NCBI GenBank assembly: GCA_023439185.1
Contig: JAEXOR010000036.1
Span: forward strand, 1-18,210
Direction of reading: 5' to 3'
Length of the DNA stretch: 18,210 nucleotides
Source of the DNA: Bacillota bacterium
GTDB lineage: Bacteria > Bacillota > Desulfotomaculia > Desulfotomaculales > Desulfallaceae
The first letter of the stretch is position 1. Each line of letters opens with the position of its first letter. Made by a program: the position numbers and the translations under genes. This document shows positions 7,367 to 14,892 of the stretch, piece after piece. The notes under the pieces are model-generated. The model searched no databases. It saw nothing but the letters and a program-made list of their open reading frames with translations, and was not told the DNA's origin.

Positions 7367-8440
7367 TTATTTTATTACCAGCAGTGTATCCTTGGGGGCA
7401 TTGGTGAGCAGCCGGCAGCCGCCCCGTTCCACCACCACGCTGTCTTCAATGCGCACACCGCCCCGGCCAGGCAGGTAAATACCCGGCTCCACGGTTACCA
7501 CCATGCCTTCTTCCAGGACAGTGTCGTCACGGGAAGAAAGGCGGGGCGCTTCGTGCACCGCCAGACCGACACCGTGGCCGGTACCGTGGCCGAAAAACTC
7601 TCCGTAACCGTAACCTTCGATTACATCGCGGGCGGCCCGGTCCACCGAACTGGCGGTGACCCCGGCTTTAACCGCGTCTAAACCGGCTTTTTGGGCCTCC
7701 AGCACGATGTAATAGATTTTCTCCATTTCCGGCTTCGGAGCGCCCACCGATATCGTCCTGGTCATGTCGGAACAATAATAATCCATAATAACCCCGAAAT
7801 CCAGCGTCAGGATATCGCCTTCACTGATGACCTTGCCGGAAGCCTCGCCATGGGGCAGAGACGCCCTGTGGCCCGAGGCGACGATAAAGGGGAATGAGAT
7901 GCCGGTCGCCCCCTGCCGGCGCAGGAATATTTCCAACTCCAGCGCAACGGCTGTTTCAGTAAGGCCGGGCTTGATAAAACCGCAAATGTACTCAAACCCC
8001 CGGTCCAGCAAAGCCATGGACGCGGCTACGGCTTTCAGTTCGGGCGGTTCCTTGACCCGGCGCAGCTTTTCCACCGTTTCGTCCAGCGGCGCCAGTTCAA
8101 CGCCGGGCAGCTTATCACGGATGGTGCTGTACAAGTTATAATTAACAAAACCGGCTTCAAATGCCAGGGTATTAAAGCCGATACTTTCCCTCATTTCGGC
8201 CAGCTTGTCCGTCAGCATGCCGGTAATCCGGGCTATCTGCAGATGAGGGCTTTGCTCCCCGGCCTGTTCAATGTAGCGAAAGTCGGTACAGATATACGAA
8301 TTATCCGGGGTAATCAGCAAAGCGCCCGTGTCTCCGGTGAAGCCGCTTAAATAGTAACGGTTTTCCGGCTGCAATACCAGCATGGCGTCGATGTCCTTTT
8401 CAGCCAGCAGGCGGATTAATTTTTCCACCCGTTTTTTCAT
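7367..8440 (-). CDS. Xaa-Pro aminopeptidase, M24 family
   Basis: This 357-residue cytoplasmic metallopeptidase should release N-terminal residues before proline. Residues 1-130 form the creatinase-like N-terminal domain (RYYLSGFTGDTG); the pita-bread catalytic domain follows. All five metal ligands are present: D214 (LDFG), D225 (SDMTRT), H289 (GHGTGHGVG), E318 (VEPG) and E332 (RIED). The active-site histidine of VHEAP is also kept. The start is ATG 8440, which overlaps the aroQ stop as ATGA; the frame is open further upstream, but that part is only aroQ in another frame and the family starts here. The overlap indicates translational coupling with aroQ. It sits directly before efp, the usual Clostridia/Bacilli order; both act on proline-containing proteins, though a functional link is only inferred. 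Confidence 0.94.
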   Translation of the reverse strand: MKKRVEKLIRLLAEKDIDAMLVLQPENRYYLSGFTGDTGALLITPDNSYICTDFRYIEQAGEQSPHLQIARITGMLTDKLAEMRESIGFNTLAFEAGFVNYNLYSTIRDKLPGVELAPLDETVEKLRRVKEPPELKAVAASMALLDRGFEYICGFIKPGLTETAVALELEIFLRRQGATGISFPFIVASGHRASLPHGEASGKVISEGDILTLDFGVIMDYYCSDMTRTISVGAPKPEMEKIYYIVLEAQKAGLDAVKAGVTASSVDRAARDVIEGYGYGEFFGHGTGHGVGLAVHEAPRLSSRDDTVLEEGMVVTVEPGIYLPGRGGVRIEDSVVVERGGCRLLTNAPKDTLLVIK

Positions 8441-8901
8441 TCCGTGCCCTCCGCGCCGGTGAAAACAGCGTCCCGGACCAGCGCCACGGCGGCCTGCAGA
8501 GCCAGCATATAGCCCTGTGGACCCAGCCCGACGATCTGGCCGGCGGCAACCGGGGCGATTACCGAATGATGCCTGAATTCTTCCCGGGCATGGATGTTCG
8601 ACAGGTGCACCTCTATTACCGGGATGCCGATGGCGGCCACCGCGTCCCGCAGGGCGTAGCTGTAGTGGGTGTAGGCGCCGGGGTTGAATATAACGGCCGC
8701 GCATTCGCCGATAGCGGCATGCAGCCTGTCAACCAGGGCTCCTTCGTGGTTGGACTGGCAGAATTCCAGTTCCACGTCCAGTTCGCCGGCCAAAAAAAGA
8801 AGGCTTTCATTAATGTCTTCCAGGGTAACGGTGCCGTAAACACCGGGTTCCCGCTGTCCCAGCAGGTTAAGGTTGGGGCCGTTCAGCACTAAAATTTTCA
8901 A
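8437..8901 (-). CDS. aroQ: 3-dehydroquinate dehydratase, type II
   Basis: The enzyme dehydrates 3-dehydroquinate to 3-dehydroshikimate in the shikimate pathway. The product is 154 residues, the family's size. Conserved residues are visible: NGPNLNLLG at 7-15, R17 and Y22 of QREPGVYG on the active-site lid, N73 in NPGAY, H99 in VHLSNIHAREEFRHHS, and R110. The start is taken as TTG 8901, because it gives the standard K-I-L-V-L-N opening and has GAGGTGG seven bases before it. Longer starts at 8937 or 8955 would add a cysteine-rich extension unlike the family and would bury this ribosome site. It is the first gene of a coupled aroQ-pepP-efp-CD1247 unit and follows pmbA after 57 bases. Confidence 0.94.
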   Translation of the reverse strand: MKILVLNGPNLNLLGQREPGVYGTVTLEDINESLLFLAGELDVELEFCQSNHEGALVDRLHAAIGECAAVIFNPGAYTHYSYALRDAVAAIGIPVIEVHLSNIHAREEFRHHSVIAPVAAGQIVGLGPQGYMLALQAAVALVRDAVFTGAEGTE

Positions 8902-8927
8902 TAAAACCACCTCAAAACACTGGCAAC

Positions 8928-8955
8928 ATTTTAACATAAATGCAGAACCTTGCAA
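8928..8955 (-). promoter_or_regulatory. possible sigma-A promoter of aroQ
   Basis: On minus, TTGCAA (8955-8950) and TAAAAT (8933-8928) are separated by 16 bases, 27 bases before the aroQ start. This is a fair but unproven vegetative promoter in the short pmbA-aroQ gap. Confidence 0.4.
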
Positions 8956-8958
8956 ACA

Positions 8959-10299
8959 TTAGCCGCTGATACTCATGCGGGAAATGCGCAGGGTGGGCGA
9001 GCCTTTGCCGCCGAAAAACTGCAGGTCGCTGCCCACGGCGTCCACGTTTTTGATGACGTCCATAATGTTGCCGGCCACGGCCATGCCCCGCACCGGGCGG
9101 CTCAGCTTGCCGTTTTCAATCCACAGGCCCGAAGCGCCGAAGGAAAAATCGCCGGAAATGGGGTTGGCGGTGTGCAGGCCCATTACTTCGGTGATATAAA
9201 GTCCGCTTTTTACTTCACTGATGATCTGCTCCGGGCTGACGCTGCCGGGCTGGAGGAAAAAGTTAGTGGAACCCACTTCGGGCGTCCCTTTAAAGGAACC
9301 CCGGATGCCGTTCCCGGTGGAAAGAACGCCGTCTTTGGCGGCGGTATATGTATTATGCAGAAAACATTGCAGCACTCCGTTTTGAATCAGCACCGTTTTG
9401 GAAGTCGGTACCCCTTCTCCGTCAAAGGGGGCCGAGGCGATGCCGTCGGCCAGTGTACCGTCGTCCACTACGTTAAACAGATTCGAGGCCACCTGTTGTC
9501 CCACCTTGCCGGCAAACAAAGACCGCCCTTTTTGCACGGCCTCGGCGGAAAGAGAAGGAGCAACCACCCCCAAAAACCCGGTGGCGATGTATGGATCCAG
9601 CACAACCGGCGATTGACTTGTGCCGCCCGGTTTGGCGCCCAGCATGCGTACGGCGCGGTTGGCGGCTTCTTTGCCCAGCCGGACCGGATCCAGATCCTTC
9701 AGGTGCAGGCTGTAGTCCAGGGCGAAACCGGTTTGGCTATCTTCCCCGCTGCCGGCCACCAGGGCGATATACATACCGCAGTAGGCTCCGGTATACTGCA
9801 GGGATATGCCGTTGGAGTTGACCAGAATTACTTCGGCCTCGCCGTCCTGATAGGTGGAGCTTTCAATAACGCTGACTCTCTGGTCGTGACCGCGGGCTTC
9901 ATTTTCCATGCTCCGGGCCAGTTCAATTTTATGCTCCACGGTGGCCGCCTTGATTGATGGATCGTATAGGTCCAACTGTGGATAAGACGGTGACGGCCCG
10001 GGCAGGGTGCGGCGATGGTCTGGCTCGGCACTGCGGGCGTTGGCCATGGCCTGGCCGATCATTTCGTCCACCGCGGTATCACTCAGGTCGGTGGTGAAAG
10101 CAAAACCGGTACGGCCGTCCTGGAACACCCGGATGCCCAGACCGCGGTCGCCCGCCAGTTTCATTGTTTCCACTTCGCCGTTGCGTACCTCAATGACCAA
10201 TTCCCTGCCGTTGCTGAGATACGCCTCGGCCATGCCCGCGCCGGCGCGTATTGCTTTTTGTACCGCGTTTTCCGTTGTTGCTTTGAAACCGGATTCCAT
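8959..10299 (-). CDS. pmbA: TldD/PmbA-family metalloprotease-related protein (PmbA/TldE type)
   Basis: This 446-residue protein is of the TldD/PmbA family, whose TldD-TldE complex degrades unfolded peptides and matures some modified peptides in other bacteria. The N-terminal domain (about 20-90: AYLSNGRELVIEVRNGEVE, GLGIRV) and C-terminal domain (NPISGDFSFGASGLWIENGKL, GNIMDVI) fit PmbA/TldE. It lacks the HExxxDH-type zinc site that marks TldD, as expected for the non-catalytic partner. No tldD is found next to it; upstream is an unrelated small gene, so its partner must be elsewhere. ATG 10299 has GAAAGGAGC about 16 bases upstream, slightly far. It probably reads toward aroQ, with no terminator between. 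Confidence 0.9.
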   Translation of the reverse strand: MESGFKATTENAVQKAIRAGAGMAEAYLSNGRELVIEVRNGEVETMKLAGDRGLGIRVFQDGRTGFAFTTDLSDTAVDEMIGQAMANARSAEPDHRRTLPGPSPSYPQLDLYDPSIKAATVEHKIELARSMENEARGHDQRVSVIESSTYQDGEAEVILVNSNGISLQYTGAYCGMYIALVAGSGEDSQTGFALDYSLHLKDLDPVRLGKEAANRAVRMLGAKPGGTSQSPVVLDPYIATGFLGVVAPSLSAEAVQKGRSLFAGKVGQQVASNLFNVVDDGTLADGIASAPFDGEGVPTSKTVLIQNGVLQCFLHNTYTAAKDGVLSTGNGIRGSFKGTPEVGSTNFFLQPGSVSPEQIISEVKSGLYITEVMGLHTANPISGDFSFGASGLWIENGKLSRPVRGMAVAGNIMDVIKNVDAVGSDLQFFGGKGSPTLRISRMSISG

Positions 10300-10393
10300 A
10301 GTGGTTATTTTTCGCTCCTTTCAGTTACGTTAGTATAATTCAATGAAAAATAAACTATTCCTTTTTGTGCCAGAGTTTAACGGTTGATAAAAC

Positions 10394-10417
10394 AAAAAAA
10401 CTGCCGTTTTGGCAGTT
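10394..10417 (-). terminator. Rho-independent terminator of the small gene at 10416
   Basis: On minus AACTGCC (10417-10411) pairs with GGCAGTT (10405-10399) around a five-base loop and is followed by a run of T to 10394. The stem overlaps the TAA stop of the small gene and separates it from pmbA. Confidence 0.85.
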
Positions 10418-10631
10418 AATGCATAAAGCTTGTGCTGGTGGTGAGGGCAATTATCTCTTTTAGTTTAACCGGCGCCAGTTCCTGCACCGAGACTTCCACC
10501 ACCGATTTGGGGTCCAGCATGGCCAGAATGGCTACTTTTTCCCCTGTATGCTGGTCCGTGTAGAACCCGATTATGCAAAAATTAGCCTCCGCACCATCGA
10601 TTTTTCTGGTGACTATGTCGCCAATCTTCAT
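10416..10631 (-). CDS. small conserved-looking protein of unknown function
   Basis: A 71-residue soluble protein with no signal peptide. It starts MKIGDIVTRK and has alternating hydrophobic residues through AILAMLDPKSVVEVSVQELAPV, suggesting a small beta-barrel (SH3-like) fold. The opening reminds me of the N-terminus of sporulation protease YabG, but the catalytic part is absent and I do not assign that function. AGGGGGT lies five bases before ATG 10631, and a clean terminator overlaps the stop, so it is a real single-gene unit. It is divergent from the DUF3243 gene, with a 196-base gap that holds no other gene. Confidence 0.75.
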   Translation of the reverse strand: MKIGDIVTRKIDGAEANFCIIGFYTDQHTGEKVAILAMLDPKSVVEVSVQELAPVKLKEIIALTTSTSFMH

Positions 10632-10827
10632 AAAATACCCCCTGACGGAAGTATACTGTGAAATTACCCGCTCCCCTTTTTCCGCATTCCTTTTACAGCA
10701 TATGCCCGTATGCCGGTAATTGTGTCATTAAAATCAGTCATGACTGCGTGATGAATATTTTTTTCGTATTTAGCCAAGATAATACTAATTGAACGGGGTG
10801 TTAAAAAAGATTCCGAGGTGATAAACA

Positions 10828-11103
10828 GTGGATTTAAATTTTCAGAGCATAGCCAAAACCGATTGGCAAACCTGGAAAAATTACTTGCGGCAGGCAATGG
10901 AATTTGCCGAGGAACTTGGTATTCCGCGGGACAAGGTGCAGTCCATGGCTCACCAGGTAGGCGATGTACTGGCCCAGAACGTGCCCCCGGCCAACCCGGA
11001 ACAGCAGGCGTTAAAAGAACTGTGGCTGGTGGCGGACCAAAACGAGCGGCAGGTGCTGTCCCGGTTGATGACCAAAGTGGTAAACCAACAGCAAGCCATG
11101 TAA
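10828..11103 (+). CDS. DUF3243 family protein
   Basis: This small soluble helical protein (91 residues) has the pattern I recall for DUF3243: W-x-x-WK near the start (TDWQTWKNYL), GIPRDKV, GDVLAQNVPPANPEQQALKELW and a final helix RQVLSRLMTKVVN. Function is unknown; the family is common in spore-forming Firmicutes. The start is GTG 10828 with GAGGTG seven bases upstream. It ends in a strong terminator. The last 18 codons, the stop and the terminator are duplicated at 15506-15628, without the rest of the gene. Confidence 0.88.
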   Translation: MDLNFQSIAKTDWQTWKNYLRQAMEFAEELGIPRDKVQSMAHQVGDVLAQNVPPANPEQQALKELWLVADQNERQVLSRLMTKVVNQQQAM

Positions 11104-11131
11104 ACGCGGAATTCAGTTACTTGTTAAAGAC

Positions 11132-11166
11132 GCCGGGGGTACGGCTTTCCCCCGGCTGATTTTTTA
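11132..11166 (+). terminator. terminator after the DUF3243 gene
   Basis: GCCGGGGG (11132-11139) pairs with CCCCCGGC (11149-11156) and is followed by TGATTTTTTATT. It is duplicated at 15591-15626. Confidence 0.88.
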
Positions 11167-11303
11167 TTATACTAACAGTTTATGGAAACAAAACGATAAG
11201 TACACCCTGCCAGCCTTAAAAAAACCATCACTACGCTTAACTTGATATCCCGCCGCTCATGCCCCCCAAGATGGCAAAAAGCAGTAAACCGGCGGCAAAC
11301 ACA
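11157..11303 (-). pseudogene. decayed 3' fragment of prepilin peptidase gene
   Basis: On minus this stretch resembles the 3' part of the intact prepilin peptidase gene at 15624-16382. It keeps blocks such as CACCCTGCCAGCC-like and CGCTTAACTTGATATC sequences (seen on plus) that match the region encoding the GGGDIKLSAVMG motif, but has frameshifts and lacks about 150 bases near the end of the gene. It cannot make a peptidase. It is a remnant of the duplication at the island's left edge. Confidence 0.75.
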
Positions 11304-11527
11304 CTTTACAACACACTCTTAAATTATTTTCTAATTTTTTTCCAAAAGCATTGAAAAATTTTCACAAAGTTTATGCCAAATTTATTTATTAATCTCATGA
11401 TAGTACTTATAATAATTAAATTAATTAATATAATTAGCACGTAATTTAAAATCAAATTATCATCCATAATAAGTCCAACCATTATTTTCATTTGTATGAA
11501 TGAATTTACCACTAGAACAGCATTTAA
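11304..11527. other. AT-rich left end of the island, no secure gene
   Basis: This stretch is very AT-rich, unlike the GC-rich DNA to its left. A minus-strand frame, GTG 11512 to a stop at 11324, could encode a 62-residue protein with one hydrophobic segment (LNYVLIILINLIIISTIM), 15 bases after the immunity-like gene. It has no ribosome site that I can see, and AT-rich DNA gives such frames by chance; I rate it about 0.2 as a gene. No terminator with a clear stem is visible here. Confidence 0.5.
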
Positions 11528-12427
11528 TCATTTTTCAACTATAATAATCGGTTTAAACCAGCTAATGCGATGAGCTCGGAGTTTCTCCAGCAGATTACGC
11601 ACATTCCTACTCACCATGATAGGTTGCTGCAAAACTTTGTAATAGTCAAGATATTCCGCTGCAAGGTTAAAATCTTTAAATTTTGTTAGCGAAGACGCAA
11701 GGTATTCTTGGGGAAAAGGAAAGTACCCCGAAAGTCCACAGACCGTGCAGTGCTCCCCAGGCATTGGTTCAACATGCATCGAATGGTACGGGGGTAAAAT
11801 ATTTGTAATTATAAGCTGGTATACTTCTCTCCGTCTTCTTTCGGGACCAACATGAACCACAGGTTGGAGCCGGTATCCGGTTATATCGTAACTCTCCATA
11901 ATATCCACCATTTTTTTAGATACAATTATGAACCCCCCTCCGATGTGACTTCCATGTTGCTGTATGATATATTCATTTTTAATAATACTCGTATCCAAAC
12001 GTAAGTCATTAAGTTGGATCCATTGGCGTAAACCGCAAGCAGAACAAATTGTTTTGAGTTCGTATTTGGTACCGTAATTAATAGGGTGACGTTTGGAATT
12101 TAGTGTGAAATTCATTCCAAACCAAAACAATGGGGAGTTCTCAAGTTCCTCAGGTGAGAATAGGTGTTTAAAATGGTAATGATACTTAAAACCAAGCTGA
12201 ACCAGTTTTGCTATAAACCAGTCATGTTCCGCTGATTTAAAGTCTAGTGTAATAGTGTATGTAATCCGGGGTGGAATCTTGCTGTTGGGGTCTGGATCAG
12301 GGGGGGGAGAGACACCAAAGGTTTCCATCAGGCTATCAAGCTTTTTCTTATCCTCCATGAATTTAGCAAACTTACTATACCCCTCTGTGAAATCTAGATA
12401 GAATCTTATAGGTTTTATTGTTTGCAT
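11528..12427 (-). CDS. double-CXXCG protein, probable immunity protein
   Basis: This is a soluble 299-residue protein without signal peptide or membrane segment. It has two CXXCG motifs: CSACG at 128-132 and CTVCG at 227-231, each probably half of a metal site. This arrangement recalls the double-CXXCG immunity proteins described next to SitA6-type toxins of Myxococcus; the match is from memory. A proline-rich PPPDPDP lies near 41. It follows the secreted toxin-like gene by 67 bases that contain an 18-bp hairpin, and has its own ribosome site GGGGG nine bases before ATG 12427. A cytoplasmic immunity factor for the protein encoded at 12495-13340 is the best reading. Other regulatory or binding roles cannot be excluded. 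Confidence 0.68.
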   Translation of the reverse strand: MQTIKPIRFYLDFTEGYSKFAKFMEDKKKLDSLMETFGVSPPPDPDPNSKIPPRITYTITLDFKSAEHDWFIAKLVQLGFKYHYHFKHLFSPEELENSPLFWFGMNFTLNSKRHPINYGTKYELKTICSACGLRQWIQLNDLRLDTSIIKNEYIIQQHGSHIGGGFIIVSKKMVDIMESYDITGYRLQPVVHVGPERRRREVYQLIITNILPPYHSMHVEPMPGEHCTVCGLSGYFPFPQEYLASSLTKFKDFNLAAEYLDYYKVLQQPIMVSRNVRNLLEKLRAHRISWFKPIIIVEK

Positions 12428-12443
12428 TTTGTTTCGACCCCCG

Positions 12444-12486
12444 ATAATACACTGAGGTAAGAATACACCTTACCTCAGTGTATTAT
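12444..12486 (-). promoter_or_regulatory. 18-bp perfect hairpin between toxin-like and immunity-like genes
   Basis: Bases 12444-12461 pair perfectly with 12469-12486 around the seven-base loop AATACAC. The hairpin starts eight bases after the toxin-like stop and ends right before the ribosome site of the next gene. On minus it is followed by CGGGGG and not by T, so it is not a standard terminator. It could set readthrough, processing or stability of the two-gene message. Confidence 0.75.
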
Positions 12487-12494
12487 ATCATTAA

Positions 12495-13340
12495 TTAGCT
12501 ACTTACTGAATGTTGTCCTGTCCTAACAAACCTCCATAGATATTCCCATTGAGCATCACCTGTTTGCTGCCATAATTCGTAATAAGCATCAATGTGATGA
12601 TTAATAATATTATTGGGGGTAAGCCAATAATAACCATCTCCAGTGTAAGGAATTTTGTTTCTCATTTTTGTAGTGACTAAGTCATGATCAGCTTTTCTTA
12701 AAACAATGGCAAGCATATTATTCGTACTCGTTCCCAGGCGTGAGGCGAATCGTTGTTCGAATATATGATGACGTTCGCAGCCAGAAGGTATAGATTGATT
12801 TCTTAGTGTGCCGTAACTTTTAATTCCAATTTTTAGAGCATCTTTTAATCTAGGAGAGTCTTGCATCATCCGCTTAACGCCACTAATACTGGGTATGCCT
12901 GGGAACACAACTGAAGCCCCGTCCATTACCAACCAAAATCCATTCCAAAAGGAAGGATCTGCGTAGTATTCAGATAGGGAGATCGCAAAATTTCCGACAT
13001 CAAAAATAGTGTCAACCCAAAGAATACTTATATCATCTTTTTCAATGCTGTCTAATTCTTCTACCTCTAATCCTTTGATTTCGAAGTTAGAATCAAGCCC
13101 TTTAAAAGAACTTTCGTCCAAATTAGTTCTGGGAGTCAAATAAAAAATGACCTTCTCCAATTTACCGGATTTTTTATCCAGTATTTCTACTTCGGCCTTA
13201 CGGTCAGGTTCTGATAAAGTCTGTGTTTGACTTTTTAAATTTGAAATGTTAGAAGCTGCTAATGCAGTCGCCGGTATATTAAATAACAGGAGCGCAACCA
13301 AAAAAAACGTTATAAACTTTGATGTGGTTTTTTTAAACAT
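12495..13340 (-). CDS. secreted HH-motif toxin-like protein (putative nuclease)
   Basis: This 281-residue protein starts with a clear signal peptide: MFKK, a hydrophobic core at 9-22, and ALA-A cleavage near residue 28-29. After a central region of no recognised type comes a pre-toxin-like stretch (DGASVVFPGIPSISG at 140-154), then the C-terminal domain: ERHHIFEQRF with H191/H192/E195, LRKADHDLVTTKMRNKIPY around D218/H219, and a last pair H249/H250 in NHHIDAYY. The order HHxxExRF, then a DH/EH step, then an RxxIPY stretch matches my recollection of nuclease-like domains in SitA6-type and other polymorphic toxins. It is exported alone, not as part of an Rhs or other large carrier. The ribosome site GGAGGGG precedes ATG 13340, and an ECF-like promoter lies about 80 bases upstream. 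Toxicity is inferred. Confidence 0.7.
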   Translation of the reverse strand: MFKKTTSKFITFFLVALLLFNIPATALAASNISNLKSQTQTLSEPDRKAEVEILDKKSGKLEKVIFYLTPRTNLDESSFKGLDSNFEIKGLEVEELDSIEKDDISILWVDTIFDVGNFAISLSEYYADPSFWNGFWLVMDGASVVFPGIPSISGVKRMMQDSPRLKDALKIGIKSYGTLRNQSIPSGCERHHIFEQRFASRLGTSTNNMLAIVLRKADHDLVTTKMRNKIPYTGDGYYWLTPNNIINHHIDAYYELWQQTGDAQWEYLWRFVRTGQHSVSS

Positions 13341-13420
13341 ATAAAATCCCCTCCGTTTTTAAAATTTACATTTATTTAATTAAAAAGCTAAATTCAATTA
13401 AACAACCACCCCCTTTACTA

Positions 13421-13451
13421 CTAAGATAAAAAAAGAGTGGTTTTGGTTTCA
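13421..13451 (-). promoter_or_regulatory. putative ECF sigma promoter of the toxin-like gene
   Basis: On minus, TGAAAC (13451-13446) is followed by CAAA, then a run of seven T, then ATCTTAG (13427-13421), with 18 bases between TGAAAC and ATCT. TGAAAC is the -35 of many Bacillus ECF promoters. The same arrangement with equal spacing precedes the other secreted-protein gene (15341-15370). Confidence 0.6.
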
Positions 13452-13568
13452 AAATTATTCCTTTTTATTTCGACGCATATTGCGAATTATCGACAACTAT
13501 AGCCGCAGGGATTAACAGGAAAAATGTAGAATATTCCTAAAGCAATCTCAGAGGCAAAGGTATGGCTT

Positions 13569-14144
13569 ATGTTAAAAAAACCTTTTAAAGGCCAACAGAA
13601 AAAAATAGACAAAGACTACAGTAAATTAATCTTTAAGCTTTATTATGAAACTGCCTTTAAAGCCGCTTACTCCCACTGTGGAGATCAATATATAGCTGAA
13701 GAAGCGGCTCAAAAAGCCGTCTTTATAGCGATTCAAAATGTTCATCAACTGAATAATTCAGAAAAGATCGGATCATGGATCAAAAGAATTGCCGTTAATA
13801 ATGTTAATGCGGTTTTTAGAGAGCATGAAAAAGTGGTCAGCATGGAAAAACTGTTGAATGTTTCAGATCTAACAGAAAAATTACCGGAATATGTAGTTGA
13901 TTCCCAGGAAACAGTGAATGCTGTTGAGAGAGCTATTGAATCACTTGATCCTGTGATGAAACAGGTATTTCATCTCCGGTTTTTTGAGGAAATGAAAGTT
14001 AAAGATATTTCCTTGTTGTTAAACAGGCCGGAGGGCACTATTAAGACCTTGCTGCACAGGGGTAAAGCCTTAGTCAAGAAAAAACTCAAAAAGGAAGGAT
14101 ATGATGAACCAAGCAATTTAAAGGAGGCGCCCAATAATGACTGA
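13569..14144 (+). CDS. ECF RNA polymerase sigma factor
   Basis: The 191-residue protein is an extracytoplasmic-function sigma-70 factor. Region 2 spans about 14-80 (LYYETAFKAAYSHCGDQYIAEEAAQKAVFIA, given here only by its ends: LYYETAF and QKAVFIA; then IGSWIKRIAVNNV). Region 4 spans about 119-175, with LDPVMKQVFHLRFFEEMKV and the helix-turn-helix NRPEGTIKTLLHRGKALVKKKL in part. Regions 1 and 3 are absent, as usual. The start is ATG 13569 with AAAGG before it. Its last codons overlap the anti-sigma start by eight bases, so the two are translationally coupled. It is divergent from the toxin-like gene. No copy of the TGAAAC-type element is seen before this gene, so it may not autoregulate. Confidence 0.92.
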   Translation: MLKKPFKGQQKKIDKDYSKLIFKLYYETAFKAAYSHCGDQYIAEEAAQKAVFIAIQNVHQLNNSEKIGSWIKRIAVNNVNAVFREHEKVVSMEKLLNVSDLTEKLPEYVVDSQETVNAVERAIESLDPVMKQVFHLRFFEEMKVKDISLLLNRPEGTIKTLLHRGKALVKKKLKKEGYDEPSNLKEAPNND

Positions 14145-14892
14145 GCACGATTCTAATAGATATGTTTCTGTTGATGAGATAATCAAAAAAGCCTGCCAAC
14201 AAAAAACAGCAAAAGATACAAATATTGATTTGGAAGAAGCCTGGGAAAGATTTAATCAAAAATACCCCCTTGTAAAAAAACAAAAACCGCTTTTAAAATT
14301 TATATTGGCTGCTTGTCTAATCGGCTTAATATTGGGTACGCCGCTATTTCTTTTTCCATCAGAGGGTGGAGCGTTTGGAGATAAGCTATTTAAAAGCATT
14401 AAATTGTTTTTAAGCGGGAAAGTCCAATCCACGGAAATGTCGTTTAATAGTTCCCCGAGTAAAAAAGAAAGTGCGGAAGATTACCTGAATCCGGAAATCC
14501 TCCGTACTTTGCAAGACGTGCCTTACCAAATACTGTTGCCTGTTGACTTGTTGGGTACTTATAAATTGGAAAAAGTTGAAACCGTTAATTTAGGCAGCTC
14601 AACGGAAGTTACCATTACCATGACCGGAGAAAAATCGGAGCAAATTGTGATTACTGAAATAAATATAATTAAAGGCTTTCAGAAGGGCACCTCACACGAT
14701 ATTGAAGACGCGCAAATGAAAAATGTTAAGGTCAAAGGCCAGGATGCAGTATTAGTTAATTATAAAAATGAACTAATAAGCTTATCCTGGATAGACATGG
14801 GTATATTTATTTCCATTACTGGAGCAGCTTCCGAAGATGATATTTTAATGCTGGCCAGTGCAATGAGAAGAATTAATTATTCAACCCAATAA
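14137..14892 (+). CDS. membrane anti-sigma factor with DUF4367-like sensor
   Basis: The 251-residue protein has a cytoplasmic N-terminus of about 47 residues without the zinc-binding HxxxCxxC motif, a single membrane helix at about 52-70 (LLKFILAACLIGLILGTPLF), and an extracellular domain with PYQILLPVDLLGTYKLEKVE, VKVKGQDAVLVNY and a closing SAMRRI, as in the DUF4367 family. Genetic coupling to the ECF gene (eight-base overlap, AAAGGAGG before the start) marks it as the cognate anti-sigma factor, holding the sigma factor at the membrane until a signal arrives. The signal is unknown. Its 3' end overlaps the convergent DUF6147-like gene by 16 bases. Confidence 0.85.
   Translation: MTEHDSNRYVSVDEIIKKACQQKTAKDTNIDLEEAWERFNQKYPLVKKQKPLLKFILAACLIGLILGTPLFLFPSEGGAFGDKLFKSIKLFLSGKVQSTEMSFNSSPSKKESAEDYLNPEILRTLQDVPYQILLPVDLLGTYKLEKVETVNLGSSTEVTITMTGEKSEQIVITEINIIKGFQKGTSHDIEDAQMKNVKVKGQDAVLVNYKNELISLSWIDMGIFISITGAASEDDILMLASAMRRINYSTQ

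Larger units (their letters stand above)
11046..11303. repeat. left copy of a direct duplication flanking the island
   Basis: From 11046 the sequence repeats at 15506 (offset 4460). The first 55 bases differ at one position, the terminator regions are similar, and matching resumes at 11190-11303 against about 15782-15925 inside the prepilin peptidase gene, after a gap of about 150 bases missing from this copy. This copy holds the true end of the DUF3243 gene plus a decayed piece of the convergent prepilin peptidase gene. Confidence 0.85.

Noticed and set aside
8441..8704. 88-residue N-terminal extension of the M24 peptidase
   Set aside because: It is aroQ read in another frame; the Arg/Pro-rich sequence is unlike the family, and ATG 8440 gives the normal start.
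8950..9957. Long plus-strand frame of 335 codons opposite pmbA
   Set aside because: It is the complement of a well-supported PmbA gene in GC-rich DNA; its protein has no recognisable domain or ribosome site. Similar shadows lie opposite the reductase (4813-5430) and efp (6776-7309).
10664..10897. Minus-strand frame of 77 codons in the gap before the DUF3243 gene
   Set aside because: It overlaps the start of DUF3243 antisense, has no ribosome site and no family resemblance.
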